64,000 nt of DNA. Source: Siniperca chuatsi. Taxonomy: Eukaryota > Chordata > Actinopteri > Centrarchiformes > Sinipercidae. The notes beneath the pieces are model-generated. The model saw nothing but the letters and a program-made list of their open reading frames with translations, did not search any database and was not told the DNA's origin. Shown piece after piece: positions 11,469 to 23,900 of this stretch. Both the position numbers and the translations under genes were made by a program. Location: positions 1,535,810 through 1,599,809 of the forward strand of contig NC_058065.1 of assembly GCF_020085105.1 (NCBI RefSeq), written 5' to 3'. How positions within the stretch are numbered: the first letter of the stretch is position 1; the number at the start of each line of letters is the position of its first letter.

Positions 11469-13941
11469 AACTGGTCGGGTCAATACTGGGGATGTGACGG
11501 TTCTAAACCGAAACAATGAACAAAAAGATAATGTTAGGAAGTTAGAGTAGAATATAGTGTAGAGCACAATACAATATTAGAAACATAACAAGAGTCGTCT
11601 TTATAGAATAGTGAAGTGGGAGGAGCTATTTTAATAAATGTCCCATAAATTTATCTCATAGACAATATTACTCGACTCACAGTTGGAGCTCTTCTACGGT
11701 TTGGATCAGCGTGAAACCTGATTAAATCATCAGTACATCAGACTAACGACAGCGTTAGAAAGGCGTTTTAATAAAAAAATTGAAGGTATTGAAGGACATA
11801 AAAACTGAGGTAGAAGTTAACTACGTATGTCACCGCTAACGCCGGGAGAAAGCTAAAGATCACGGTGTTGATAAAACTGTAAACACAATCTGCAGCTTAA
11901 ATCAGTTCAGTTTTAAATTTTGGTTCATTTTTGGATGAATTCAGCAACTATAGCGACATGTTTTGTTCTCAAGCATTTTGAATTCACTAGCGCTTTGATT
12001 TGCGCTTCTGACTGGCTTCTTCTCCATGGCAACACCAAATGAGGCTCATGGGTATGGTAGTGTTTTAAGCTGTCCGCCAATATGAGGGACAAAATCTGTA
12101 AAGTAAAAGTGTAAATAATTCAAACTGGTGGTCAGAACATGAACCTATATGATGTTAACTTTATCCAGGATAGTCCTGTGTTTCAATGTTAAGTAACAAC
12201 AAAACACAGCAGCTCCTCTCACTTAGCAACTCTATTGTCAACGTGTAGCAATCTGCCACTTTTGAAGAGTACTGAATTCATTATCAAGCAAACCATCAAT
12301 AAAGACACAGGGATAATAAGCTTCTAGTGCATATTCAGTCCAGAATCCCCAAGAATTAAGTTAACTTTGGACGATTCTGCAAGTCACGATTGACGTCCAG
12401 TACCAATGCAGGAAGTCGTGTGTGCTTTATGTAGAGAGGTGGAAAGTAAAGGTCAGGTTATACTCGAAATGAGCTAGTTCATACGACACTCGAAGGCGGG
12501 GTTGCTGTCATGGAGAGGGACGAGACGCAATAATCATTTACGTATGGTGATAGCGGAAATAGAAATAGTTGTGTAAAGAATTAAAATAGAGAGCGTCAGA
12601 GAGAAGTTCAAACCCTGCCAACTTTCTCACCTCCACACAGCGGACCAATCACAGATTAAAGTGCGCGTGAGTGTCAGATTGTCAGTTTCGGAAAGTTACA
12701 AAAATTGTTGGACGGCCATGCAAGTATTGTAGAACGGCAAAAAGAAACGTAGACGTAGTTTTGCGGAATCGTCCACTATAAACCACGATCATTATGTTTG
12801 GCAACAGGGTTGCTGTATATTCTGTTTCAACAACGATGAACACCAATAAAAACATGTTCATGATCTCTACTTACACAAATGTTGGTGATTTTGTAATTTC
12901 ATTTTTTCTCGTCAGATTCATAGTCAAAGTTAAAAGTGTCCTTGGCTCATCATACATAATCTAAAGGGATTATTTTACTTTGTGTGATTCTTCTTGTAAA
13001 ACAAATAAAAAAAGTGAAAATAAAGACAAAGTGATTGACTCAAACTTTCTGATACTGTGTTGATGTTAATTGATATTTTTTTTTTTGTTTTTCACCTAAC
13101 CAATCAGTAGTGACTGACGTATCCATTTAACATCATTTTCATTTGACACAGAAGTTGGTACATTAATTTAATGTTTGTCACATTGACTGAAGAACTATGT
13201 TGATTTAAGAGATGTTATTTCTGTAAGTTGACTTTTAACCTGTATAGCTTGTCGTGTGAGGTTTAAAAATGACTGTGTCTTGACAACATAGCACTATATC
13301 CATTAAATTTGTCAAGTACCTTGAATGTCGGACTTTGGTTGACATGAGGCGTCCATGTTTTTTAGGCACTGTTGGATATTTCAAAGCTTTTAGAAAAAAT
13401 TGAGTTTCTAAGTCGTAATTATAACTTGGATGTTAATGTGAACAATATTTACAAGTCGGAAACTGTCTGAAGTTACGATAACTCACATATTACATAAATG
13501 CAGCATTAACACCACACCTATTTTAGTTGCTAAAACAACTGACATGAGATCCTAAATGTAACATTGCGAAAGGTGTAGTTCTTCAGTTTTGACGCTGCTA
13601 GCTAGCGGTTTCCTCCTGCTCCCAGTCTTTGTGCTAAGCTAGGCTAAACATCGCCACAGTTTTTGCCTCTCATGTCTTATCATTACATTCATGTCAGAGA
13701 GCTAAGCATAATTTTTTCTGAAAAATACTTTTATTCAGATAGACAGAAGAGTTGTTGGAGTTCTACAAATACCTTCAAAGCAGGACTTTCTCATTACATA
13801 TTGATGGCAGCAATCAGTTTGTACGGGTCACATTTTGGCAGACAGGGTATTTCCATTGGGAACATGTGATCAGTGGTGGAGGGTGGAAAAGACTTTGCAC
13901 CATTGGGTCAACAAAGAAGCAGCACAGCACCTAACTTTCTG
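11469..13941. other. Intergenic region, factor VII-like to factor VII
   Basis: It begins with the 3' UTR, with an AATAAA at 11633-11638. The remainder is AT-rich without coding signal. Short teleost-repeat text (cagtctttgtgctaagctag) occurs near 13620. The HNF4-like element of the next gene lies at the right edge. Confidence 0.5.
13890..13901. promoter_or_regulatory. HNF4-like DR1 element plus CCAAT of factor VII
   Basis: AGACTTTGCACC (reverse complement GGTGCAAAGTCT) matches the HNF4 DR1 consensus and is followed at once by ccattgg, an inverted CCAAT box. It lies about 40 bp upstream of the ATG at 13942. This is a motif-level call. Confidence 0.45.
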
Positions 13942-16900
13942 ATGAAATCAACTATGTGGCTGAGAGCCTTCTTCACCCTCATCTTCAGCTTCTCCAGCTG
14001 CCAGGTGGCGTCAGGTGAGGAAACCAAAGTCAAAATGTCAGACTGCAGTAGAAGTAAACTCCACGTAAAATTGTGTCTTTACTTTGCTTTAAAAAGTGAA
14101 TTGTTTATCTTTGCCATGTTAGTCACTGAGGATGAAGACGCAAAGTAAAGAGTCTACAGCCACGCTAGCAGCTCTGTGAGGCTGTGCTTACACTGTGCTG
14201 CTTTGAAAGAAATGCTAATATCAGCATGCTGACATGCTCACAATGTCAATGCTAAAATGTTGATGTTCAGCAGATAGTGTTTACCACGTTCATCTTAGTT
14301 TAGTGTATCATTAATAATTAGCACAACACACAAAGTGCAGCGGGCTGATGCGAATGTCATCAGTGTTGCAGGTATTTGGTTATAAACCAAAGTATTGGAC
14401 CAATTAAAATTTTGACTTGATGATCTGAATATTCATTTAAAATTAGCGTTACATTCGGATGAAAAGTTGAGTAATGTCTGTGCAACGTGTGCCAATTCAC
14501 CCGGTAGTTGCTGAGATGTTTCAGATGAAACTAAAAATATCGAACTCATGGTAGAGAAAAAGTGAGGGAATCACCAAAGTCATGAGGATTCATTTAGGTC
14601 TGTACCAAATTTCTTGGCAATCCATCCAATATTTGTCGAGGTATTTTAGTTTGGATCAAACGTTGGCATCTGTAATACACCACTACGATGACTAAAACAA
14701 AATTTTAATCTAAAGCATTCTGTTGAACTCTTCCTTCCTTCAGTCTTTCTGGATCCAGATCGAGCCCATGGCGTCCTGGTCCGGACTCGAAGGTATAACT
14801 CGGGCTGGTTTGAGGAGCTGCAGATGGGAGATCTGAAGAGGGAGTGTCTGGAGGAGAAATGCTCCTATGAGGAGGCCCGGGAGGTGTTCGAACACAACGA
14901 GGCCACGGTCAGACTTGTCTTCTTTTTGCTGCAAACCAAACACGGTTTCTTTCATTTTGGAAATGAATAATAATGTCTCTCTGTGCGACATTTCTGTTTC
15001 CTCAGGATGAATTCTGGAAATTATACAACCGTAAGCAACCACCCATTTTTTCCAACTATTGTTTCAATCTCATACCAGTATAAAATCTCATGATCTGACG
15101 GAGGGCCATGCTAGCTGCTAACAAAGGATGATAGTCCCAACACTGATCCAGGATCGTTTAGCAGAACTCTTTAACTTTTGAGTCGTGAGTCAGTGAATAC
15201 GGAAATGCAGCCTCATTGGAGGCGGGCAATATTATTAGCAACCTGAGGCGGGTGTAAAGTAAAAAACAAAACAAAAACGCAAATTACCCTTACCGAGAAA
15301 GGTCTCTTCCACTGTTGAGTTCAGATTTAGTTTTTTGTGGAGAGATTTTATATTAATGCCTTTTTTTCATGTTACAATTATATCATTATCGTTAGTTTTA
15401 ATGTCTGTCTAAAAGTTGGATTTTTGCCTTTGCTTTTATCGTAAAAGCATGCAAAAATTCAAAACAGAGTGAACTGCACTCATTGGATCACCCTGTATAA
15501 ATAAAGGTTGAATGAACAAATGAAAGTCAATACAATCCATGATCTGGATCATTTTAAATTAAGTAAATAAAGTTCTGGAGCAAACAGTACTAGTGAGAGC
15601 TTTTTAATAAGGTGTGGCAATAAAATACAAACCATGTTGTTGATGTAAGCTAAAAACATTGCCTACCACCCGTGAGTTTATGTTTTCAGCTGCCTAGTAA
15701 CTTAAATAATGGAGACCGTGATCCAGTACCATGATTCATAGTTTGTAGTTCTCAAACTGCTGCATGAGCCTCAAGTCACTATTTTAAACTGCTGACAGCA
15801 GAAACACAATATCAGTGATACTATGTGATCCATGGCACCGAAACATGAAATCATCCTGTAGTCCCTGACAGCTGTAAGTCGGATCCCTGTCTGAACGGAG
15901 GCAGCTGCTCCACCCAGGGTTCGACCTACACCTGCTACTGCCTGCCACAGTTCAGCGGACTCAACTGCGAGCTTGGTGAGCAAAATACAAAAACTTTCCT
16001 AATACCTAATAATCCTTATGTAGCGCTGATACATTGGTGTATTTTGTTTGGCATATTTACTTACATTTTAGAAAAGGGATAAAAATGTTTGTATTCTAAA
16101 ACTGAAGGTATCTGTTGGCACTGGATACTCAGATATTGTATAAGTGAACAAACAGTGAGCGACCAAATGTGTGACTTTCGTATTTGTTTTGTGGTGAACT
16201 AAACTATTTCCAACATGAACATATTGTTGTTTTTAGAGTACTTGGCCGTCCCTGACACCTGCCTGCTAGAGAACGGAGGCTGTGAGCATTTCTGTGATGA
16301 AGAGGAGGGAGTACGAAGACCAAACTGCTCATGTGCAGAAGGCTACTTCCTGGACAGTGATGGGCGGAGCTGCGTAGCAAAAGGTGGGAGGACGATTTGA
16401 TACATTCATACGAAAAATGGAAATATCAAAATACCAGCTTCAGGATGCACACACACATCTATATATTCTTTGCAGGTGCAATCAATAATCTATCTTGTTC
16501 CCAGTTCTTCTTTTTCCATTTCTGTGTTTTATTCTTGCAGATTAGAAAATATTCTCAGACTCTGAGATTCTCAGTTTCTTCTGCAAAACCATTTCGGCCG
16601 TGAAAAGAAAAAATATATGAAATGTTAGGAATGACAAAATACTCATGGTTAGTCAAAATTATGAGGTATGATGTCACAGTTATGAAATAATAAGTCAAAC
16701 TTTTGACTAACTATATCATTGTTTAACTTTGTAATCCTAAATTTTGACTTAATATCTCTTAATTTTTTACTTTTTTATGACACATATCATAATTAACTTA
16801 TAAAGTCAGAATTCTGTCATTGAATCTTTTACTTAGTATCTAACTTACCATGAGTACTTTTTAAAAGTGTATAGTCATTTTTACTTAAAAAGTCCAATTT

Positions 16901-19620
16901 TGATTTAGTAACTCTTATAGACTTAATATTTTATACATCTGACTTTAAAAACATGCAACATTTTCACTCATCTCTTAATTTTGATTAGCTATGAGTTTTA
17001 TTGGAAATTTCTTAACTTTCCATCCATTTTTTCTTTACCTGGCGGAAATGGTCTTCCACAGTTTTCAGATGGTAAATGCTGCAGGAAATACAGGTCAGTT
17101 CAGACAAAAAATTATGTTTTTGAGTCAATCTGACTGAAACAGGAGTCTGCTGGTCTTTAAAAATCTTCAAACGTATTATTTGAACATATAAGCGCTTAAT
17201 TTTAACAGAAACATCTGGTTCAATGTCTCTTTTTTCCGAATTAGTTGATGCCTTTGCAGAAAACCCCCTCCCCCTCTACAGGGCCCTAATAACTGACTTT
17301 TAGACTCACTGCTACACTGAACTGTTGGGACCAGGCCTGTTTTAGAGTAGATAAACCAAACTAACCTCACACTGACCTGACTAATGAACTTTGTGTTTAG
17401 TTTGTCCAATAAACATTCTAAATCAGTCCTAAATTTTTAAACTTAACTTTAAATATATTGCAAAATCACAAGCTGTGACCAAGTGGCAGCATCTAAATGC
17501 AGAACAAAAGTGGTCCGAGTATTGATCCCTGTGGCACACCACATTTGTCCTTAGAAAGGGAGAAAACAATTTTATAAAATACACTTATGCTTAACACTTA
17601 ATGTTCTGTCAAAGTACCGTAAAAAAAAATCAGCTTCATATTCTGCTGGTTCATTAGAAAAATAACGTTAACGATATCTATTTTCTTGTGGTTTCAGAGT
17701 TGGTAGTGTGCGGCATGGTCCCCATCCTGCAGGGACAAAACAAAGCCAAGCAGCTCGACTCTCGAGCTCGAATCGTCGGGGGAACAGAGTGCCCCAAAGG
17801 TGAATGCCCTTGGCAGGTACGCTAAAGTTAAAGGGACAGTTCACCCATGTAGTGTGTGTTTTCAGTACAGCTTAGCCTTGGCTCTCATTCATTTTTAACT
17901 CCAGTGGGTTTTCAGGACGTATCAGAGAATCGTGAAATTACTTTACTGGACTCTAACTTAAGTTTCCAAAGATAACAAATATGTCAAATGTTTTGTTTTG
18001 TTGTAGCAATGTTGCTAAATGCTGAACAGTTTCTCCAAAATCAGAACAGTAATAAGGTCAAAGTAAGTTCCAGGAACATTAGGAAACATAAAAACAGGGA
18101 CCGCTACAGAATTAAATTACAAAATGAGCCAGGAGATAAATGATTTAATAGTTAATGAAGCTGGTAGTAAATCTTTACTTTAATTGCTCATAATATGCAA
18201 GTAACACCATGTTTTGTATGTTTGGTGATTGTTCTTCATGTTTTTTCATCCTAATAGAAAAGGAAGTGGAGAAGTGAAATACAAATGTTACTGTTCGTTT
18301 TTAAGGTTTTGCTGGTGTATAAAGGCAAAGGTTTCTGTGGAGGAGTGATTTATAAACCCACATGGATCCTCACAGCATCTCACTGCCTGGAGAAAACTGA
18401 AGCTCAGTTCCTGAAGGTGGTCGCAGGTACAAATCCCTACGCTAGCAGTGTTCAAATAAAGATAATTTTTCTTAGTGTCACTATGTGTGCAATGAGATAA
18501 CTTCTGTTATGAATTGGCGCTATATAAATAAAATTGAATTGAATTGGCGAAAGACAAGCAATGAGCATTTTTGTGGTGTTAAGTTACATAATTTATTCCT
18601 GTCTTATTCTAAAAGTGTGTTCAGACTGAATGTGAAGTGAAGTTTAGCTACAGCGAACATCCAACCTGACTGTACAGACGTTAGCTGTAGCTAGCGAGTA
18701 ACATATACGACTGTGTTTGTGTTTATGTTTATGTGAAAGTTTAGATTCTAAATGATCTCAAAACTCATCAGGAACTCCAGTTACTTTCCTTCATTTTGTC
18801 TCTTTCTTTTATTTACTACCCCTAGCTTTGGGATAGTAAATAAATACTTTGGGAAGTTGCACGGACGCGTTTTCACCTAATTCATGTTGCCCCGGGGAGA
18901 ATCTTTTTGGGACTGCACAAAGTCTAAACTTTGCTTCACATTCAGTCTAAACTCACCTTAGTAGGTTGGAGTAAATTTGATTGGAGGGAAACCCTTTTCT
19001 CTGTTCACCCTGCTCTTTGTCTGTCAGGCGAGCACAACACGGAGGTGAACGAGGGCACGGAGCAGCTCATCCAGGTTGCTGAGATCATCATGCACGAGAA
19101 CTATGTGACAAGCACTGCCGACAACGACATCGCCCTTCTTCGCCTGGCGTCGCCCATCGTCTACACGCCGTACGCCGTGCCGGCCTGCCTGCCGACACGA
19201 CCGCTGGCTGAGCGCAACCTCTGGGCCGTCAGCACGCACATGGTGAGCGGCTGGGGGAGGAGGGGTGAGAACGGACCCACCTCACACCTCCTGCGGCGGC
19301 TGAAGGTACCACGGATCCGGACGCAGCAGTGTGTGGAGGAGAGTGGTGTGGTGCTCACTAAGAACATGTTCTGTGCCGGATACATCGAGGGCCAGCAGGA
19401 CTCGTGTAAAGGCGACAGTGGCGGGCCCCTGGTGACAGAGTACAAGAAGACGGTGTTCCTGCTGGGGATCGTCAGCTGGGGGAAGGGCTGCGCCCGACCG
19501 GGCAACTACGGCATCTACACCCGGGTGTCTAACTACCTGGAGTGGATCCACAACCGAACAGCGATACCAAATCAGCCGACGAACAGCACCAAGGCTTCGT
19601 TACACAACCTGACAACCTGA
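13942..19620 (+). CDS. f7: Coagulation factor VII
   Basis: Eight exons: 13942-14014, 14744-14907, 15006-15030, 15862-15975, 16237-16383, 17698-17816, 18306-18426, 19028-19620; 451 aa. The start was chosen at [11 protein letters not shown], giving a hydrophobic signal; an upstream in-frame ATG at 13873 would add a non-signal-like extension. The propeptide ends RTRR. Then come the Gla domain, DEFWKLYN stack, EGF1 (about 88-125), EGF2 (about 126-174), a short connecting peptide and R199/IVGG activation site in the F7-typical context [15 protein letters not shown]. Triad: His240, Asp288, Ser385 (GDSGGP), with Asp379 for S1. The short activation region and GEHN after the catalytic-His exon favour factor VII over IX or X. 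One usual Gla position reads Lys (GDLKREC for G-x-LEREC). EGF1 lacks the CxD hydroxylation motif. The C-terminal tail carries several N-glycosylation sequons (HNRT, TNST, HNLT). Confidence 0.9.
14205..14670. repeat. Dispersed 'gctaacat...accaaagt' repeat
   Basis: Words such as aatatcagcatgctgacatgctcacaatg, ataaaccaaagtattggacc, and ctgtaccaaatttcttggcaatccatcc identify a widespread non-coding teleost repeat. Related pieces occur at about 24700, 30290, 37080, 40280 and 55365. Intron 1 of factor VII. Confidence 0.65.
18503..18546 (+). mobile_element. 3' tail remnant of a SINE or LINE
   Basis: The text aattggcgctatataaataaaattgaattgaattgg is a typical 3' tail of fish short retroposons, ending in a ttgaa/attga repeat. 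Only the tail is recognisable. It lies 77 bp after the factor VII catalytic-His exon. Confidence 0.5.
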
Positions 19621-20962
19621 GAGTTCATGCAAGGGCATATCAACACGCGTCAACAGATTCTGTAGTTTTTATGTTTATAATTTACTGTACTCAAACAGCG
19701 GTAAAGTAGCAGCAGGTTGAGTAAAATAATTCTGATGTAAATTGGTTTAAATTGTAAAAAGTCATTTGAAAATGCAGTCAGGACTCATTTGAAGTTTTCT
19801 TGATGTGCAGATTTTTGTTGGTGTCTTCACTCTAACCTGAAAGTTTTACTCTTCATTTTAACATGATTAAACTCTAAATATATTATGGTATATATACCAT
19901 AAAACACTGCTTCAACACACTAGTAAGGACGTTAGTCTAGATGAATAGTTAGTCAAACAAGCCGAAAACTGATAAAAACTACAACTGCTTAATTAGCAAG
20001 TGTGATTAGCTAGCTTACTAGCTCATTAGCTATTATCTAGTTAGCTAGATTAGAACCTGTAGCTTGTGCTAATGTTGCATTATGTGTGACGGGAGGTAGT
20101 GACGGGACAGATTTTCAGACGGTTGTGTGAAAGTTGGTCGTGTGAAGGTCAAAAAATACTTTGCCTTGGCTATATAACACAATATCAATTACATTTACGT
20201 TACCTGACGCATTTCATTGTCCTTAATATTTCAGGCACTTCTCTATTATTTAGCACTATTATTTACAACTTGGAGATTCAAAACTGGTAATTACTGTTAT
20301 TGTCTCACGACATTAATATAACATAATGTGATGGTTTACATCTGCTTAAATATTGACGTCACGTTGAGGTGTCTTCTGATAAAGTACGTAAACTATGCTT
20401 CAGTAAATTTTATATTAATTATATTAATGTGTCCTATATTTCTATGAATAAAAAACCTAAAATAAGTTTTTTTATTGTGTGTCAGGCTTTGTGTCAGTTA
20501 ATTAGCTGATCAGCAGCTGATTATATAATTGATAATTTATTAATTTGTTCTGATCATCAATTAATAATTTAACCAAAGGAAAAATGCCTATCGTTTGCTG
20601 ATTTACTCCAGTACTGTACTTGATCTAAGTGCAATTGAGGTTATTATACTTGAATATTTTGTTTTATGCTACTTTACACTTCTAGTCCACTCCAAGATTT
20701 TACATAAAAAAACAAATGGTGAGTTTATAAAAACCTGCAGTTAATCTGTTAGTCAATAGAAACTAAAAATGCAGGACAGAGGGCAGATGTAAAGAAAACA
20801 GGAGCTCACAGACAGCAGAGTGAGTGAAACGACCAACCTTTGTTTACCGAGTCAATGTTTTTCAGTGCTGAGGGTCGGAGGCTCGGTGGGCGTGGACGAA
20901 AAATGCCCCGCCTTTCCTAAAATCACTCTTTGTCCTTGTTTTGCTGAGACTCTGAACACAAC
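19621..20962. other. Intergenic region, factor VII to f7i
   Basis: It holds the 3' UTR of factor VII, with an ATTAAA near 19866, and AT-rich sequence without coding signal. 'aagtac'-type repeat text occurs near 20600-20700. The right end contains a GC-box-like stretch (gggcgtgg, gccccgcc) and an HNF4-like motif. Confidence 0.45.
20924..20938. promoter_or_regulatory. HNF4-like element of f7i
   Basis: CACTCTTTGTCCTTG (reverse complement CAAGGACAAAGAGTG) is a weaker DR1-type match 24 bp upstream of the ATG at 20963. It is included because the two preceding paralogues have a similar motif in the same position. Confidence 0.3.
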
Positions 20963-23900
20963 ATGTTGCTGAGGAGCTGCTGCACCTTCTGGATTCTGCT
21001 GTCAGGCATCGCTGCTGCTGCAGGTCTGTTTATTTTGGTAAAAAAAAAAGTTACGTTGGCATGTTAGTAAGCTACATACATCACAGTTAAATAGAGAAAT
21101 GACTGTAAAAAACTAAGGGCCTATCCTAAAGAGAGCACCTGATTTTGTGCCACAGCTTCTTCCAGGACACTTTAAAAGCATTTTTAAGCAAAATCTAAAG
21201 TTTCTAATCTAAAGTTTTTCATACAACCAACCTGACGTGTGTTCACGTGTGCGGATGTTTGCACAAGCCTGACAAACTGGAATAAATGACGGTATGTTAT
21301 CAATTGTTTCAGTGTTTGTAGAGAAGCATGAAGCCAACAGAGTGCTGCAGAGATGGCGGCGAGCGAACAGCGGCTACCTGGAGGAGATGAAACCAGGAAA
21401 CCTGGAGAGGGAATGCATCGAGGAGACGTGCGACTACGAGGAGGCTCGAGAAACTTTCGAAGACGACGATAAGACGGTCGGCCAGTCGCTGTCTGAATAT
21501 CTGTTCCCCATTGCTAACGTCTTTAAACTGCAGATTCATAAACTTAGTCCTGGGAAATTTATTCGGATGAAATTAAAACAAAATTTTAGTCACTACACAA
21601 ACCAAAAAAGAACGACCTTGTGGACTCCGCGAAAGCACTTTTTGTTTTAAGACAAAATCTGTGTAACCTTGACTAACCCTAAAAATCTGAGTTAAAACTT
21701 TTGTTGTTATTTAACAAGAGTAGACATTTATTTAAAAATAAATGGGGCTGTCGTTCTTTGTTGAATATTAATGGTTAATAATCGTGAGAATTCTTGTGGC
21801 TCAACTCTACTACGTAAAAACGTTAGCTTTACGTTAAGCTCAATATAAACAACATAAGTTACGCTAAAAGCATCTTTTTGTCAAATATGTCTGGCAGGTT
21901 TAGGTCTGCATCTCTAAATGTAACATTTTCTGTCTCTGTTTCTCTGTTAGCACAAATTGTGCTCAAAGATCAGTTAACATTACCGTTAGCATACAATACT
22001 TTGTTTTAGTTTTCAGTTTTTATTTTAGAGAAAATAACAATTTTGGATTAGTAAAACGTTGATCTAGTTCCCATTCTTTCTTTGGAGTAGAAACACAAGC
22101 TTTATCCTAAGTTTGAAAAACACATGTGACGACACAAAGTTTATATTTCAAGCCCAAAGACCAAACTGTCATAAACAATACTTAAATTTGGATTTCCGGC
22201 TATTGGCCGTGGGATGAGTAGGATAATACACTCCAACATGTGCGGTTATTACAAATAATGCACTTCCCTCCGTACATTATTTTACCATAAGGACTTTTCG
22301 TGGATTATCCCTTGCTTAATGTGATTTTGGGTAAGATTACGGTCCTAAAAAGTTTAACGATTCCCTCTTTAAATGCGACGGGATTATTATGACTAATAAA
22401 CTGGACAGAAATGTTAATAAAGTTTATTTGTTTGTTTCTTTGCAGAAACAATTCTGGCTGACGTATGACCGTGAGTAACACCTTTAAATTTGGCCATTAT
22501 TTATTATTTTTGTCACTTTTTTCACATCTTCTGAGTTGTTGATCAACATTAGTATAAATCTCTGCAGTATTGCCAACATTTATACTCAATGTTATACAGT
22601 TAAAATTCATTCTGGTGCCTCTTGTAAAGGTTGGGAATCGTGAAAGAACATTTTCATATTTGAAACTTTTCTTATATTTGGAATTTCTGCATTTCTTGAA
22701 ATTGAAAATAAAATAAAACTTCTGTACGACTGGAAACAGAACTGATAGCTGCTCATAGAGACGGCGGCCATCTTTGTTTTGGTCCAGGTATAAAGACACA
22801 TCTTATGAAATGTTTGCGTAGCAGCGGGATGAAGTTATAAAATACTGCCACGTGTTTAACTTTGTCTTTTCTTAACACATTTTACCTGTGATCAGTATAT
22901 TGATTTGTTTTGATAATTCAGATATTGATTTATCTTTCTTTCTACTGTTGAAACCCTGTGATCAAGTCTTATTGATCCTAATTCTTCTGTTGTCTGTACA
23001 ACAAATACCAAAATCAGTCAGCTGTGCATTTCCTTCCGTTTGTTTTTACAGTGTAACATGTGATCCTGAACGTTTTACGTCTTAATCATACGACATTTTG
23101 TATTTTCTGCACTTTCACATTAATGCAGTTTACACGTGTCCAGATCTCGACAAAACAATCTCTGTTTTCTGGTGATCACTGAATAATTATAACGAAATTA
23201 TTCAAATATGAAGTAATATTCATATTAATAAAATGGTTCTGTGTCTTTTAAAAAAGGTGGAATGATTGATTTTTCCCCCCCAGGTCGTGAACCGTGCCTG
23301 ACCAACCCATGTCAGAACAATGGCTCATGCGTCTACATAGGGACGTCCTACGAGTGTTACTGCCCTGAGGGATTTGAAGGACAATACTGTGAGAAAGGTC
23401 AATAAAATAAATTAATTAAAAAGCAGGAATTTTAATGAGCAAGCTCACATATTTTGCTAAACAGCAACTGGAACTGTGATGTTCAGTAGTGGAAAGTAAC
23501 TAAGTACTAAAAAATGTACTTCCCTTGAGTATTTCCATTTTATGCTACTTTCTACTTCCACTCCACTACAGCTCAGAGGGAAATAGTGTACTTATACTTA
23601 AGTAAGGTTTTGAATGCAGGACTTTTCCTTGTAACAGAGTTTTTTTAAACTGTGATATTTTAACGTTTACTTAAGTAAAAGATCTGAGGACTTGTTCCAC
23701 CTCTGAATGTATTTTATTGTTATGATATATTGTATAATTATATTTGAATGACGTTACCTTTACTTTCCTTAGCGGTAGAAGACCTACTGAAGTGTCTTTA
23801 CCACAACGGACACTGTCAGCATTTCTGTGACGGCTCGGGAGAAAGGCGTAGATGTTTCTGCGCTGACGGATACAAACTGGGAGAGGACGGACAAACGTGT

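Noticed and set aside
13873-13944. Upstream in-frame ATG for factor VII at 13873
   Set aside because: It would put 23 polar residues before the hydrophobic signal; the ATG at 13942 gives a normal signal peptide.
19024-19551. Minus-strand open frames opposite the factor VII catalytic exon (and similar ones opposite f7l, f7i and f10)
   Set aside because: Shadows of GC-rich coding exons on the other strand; the + strand frames carry the protease motifs.
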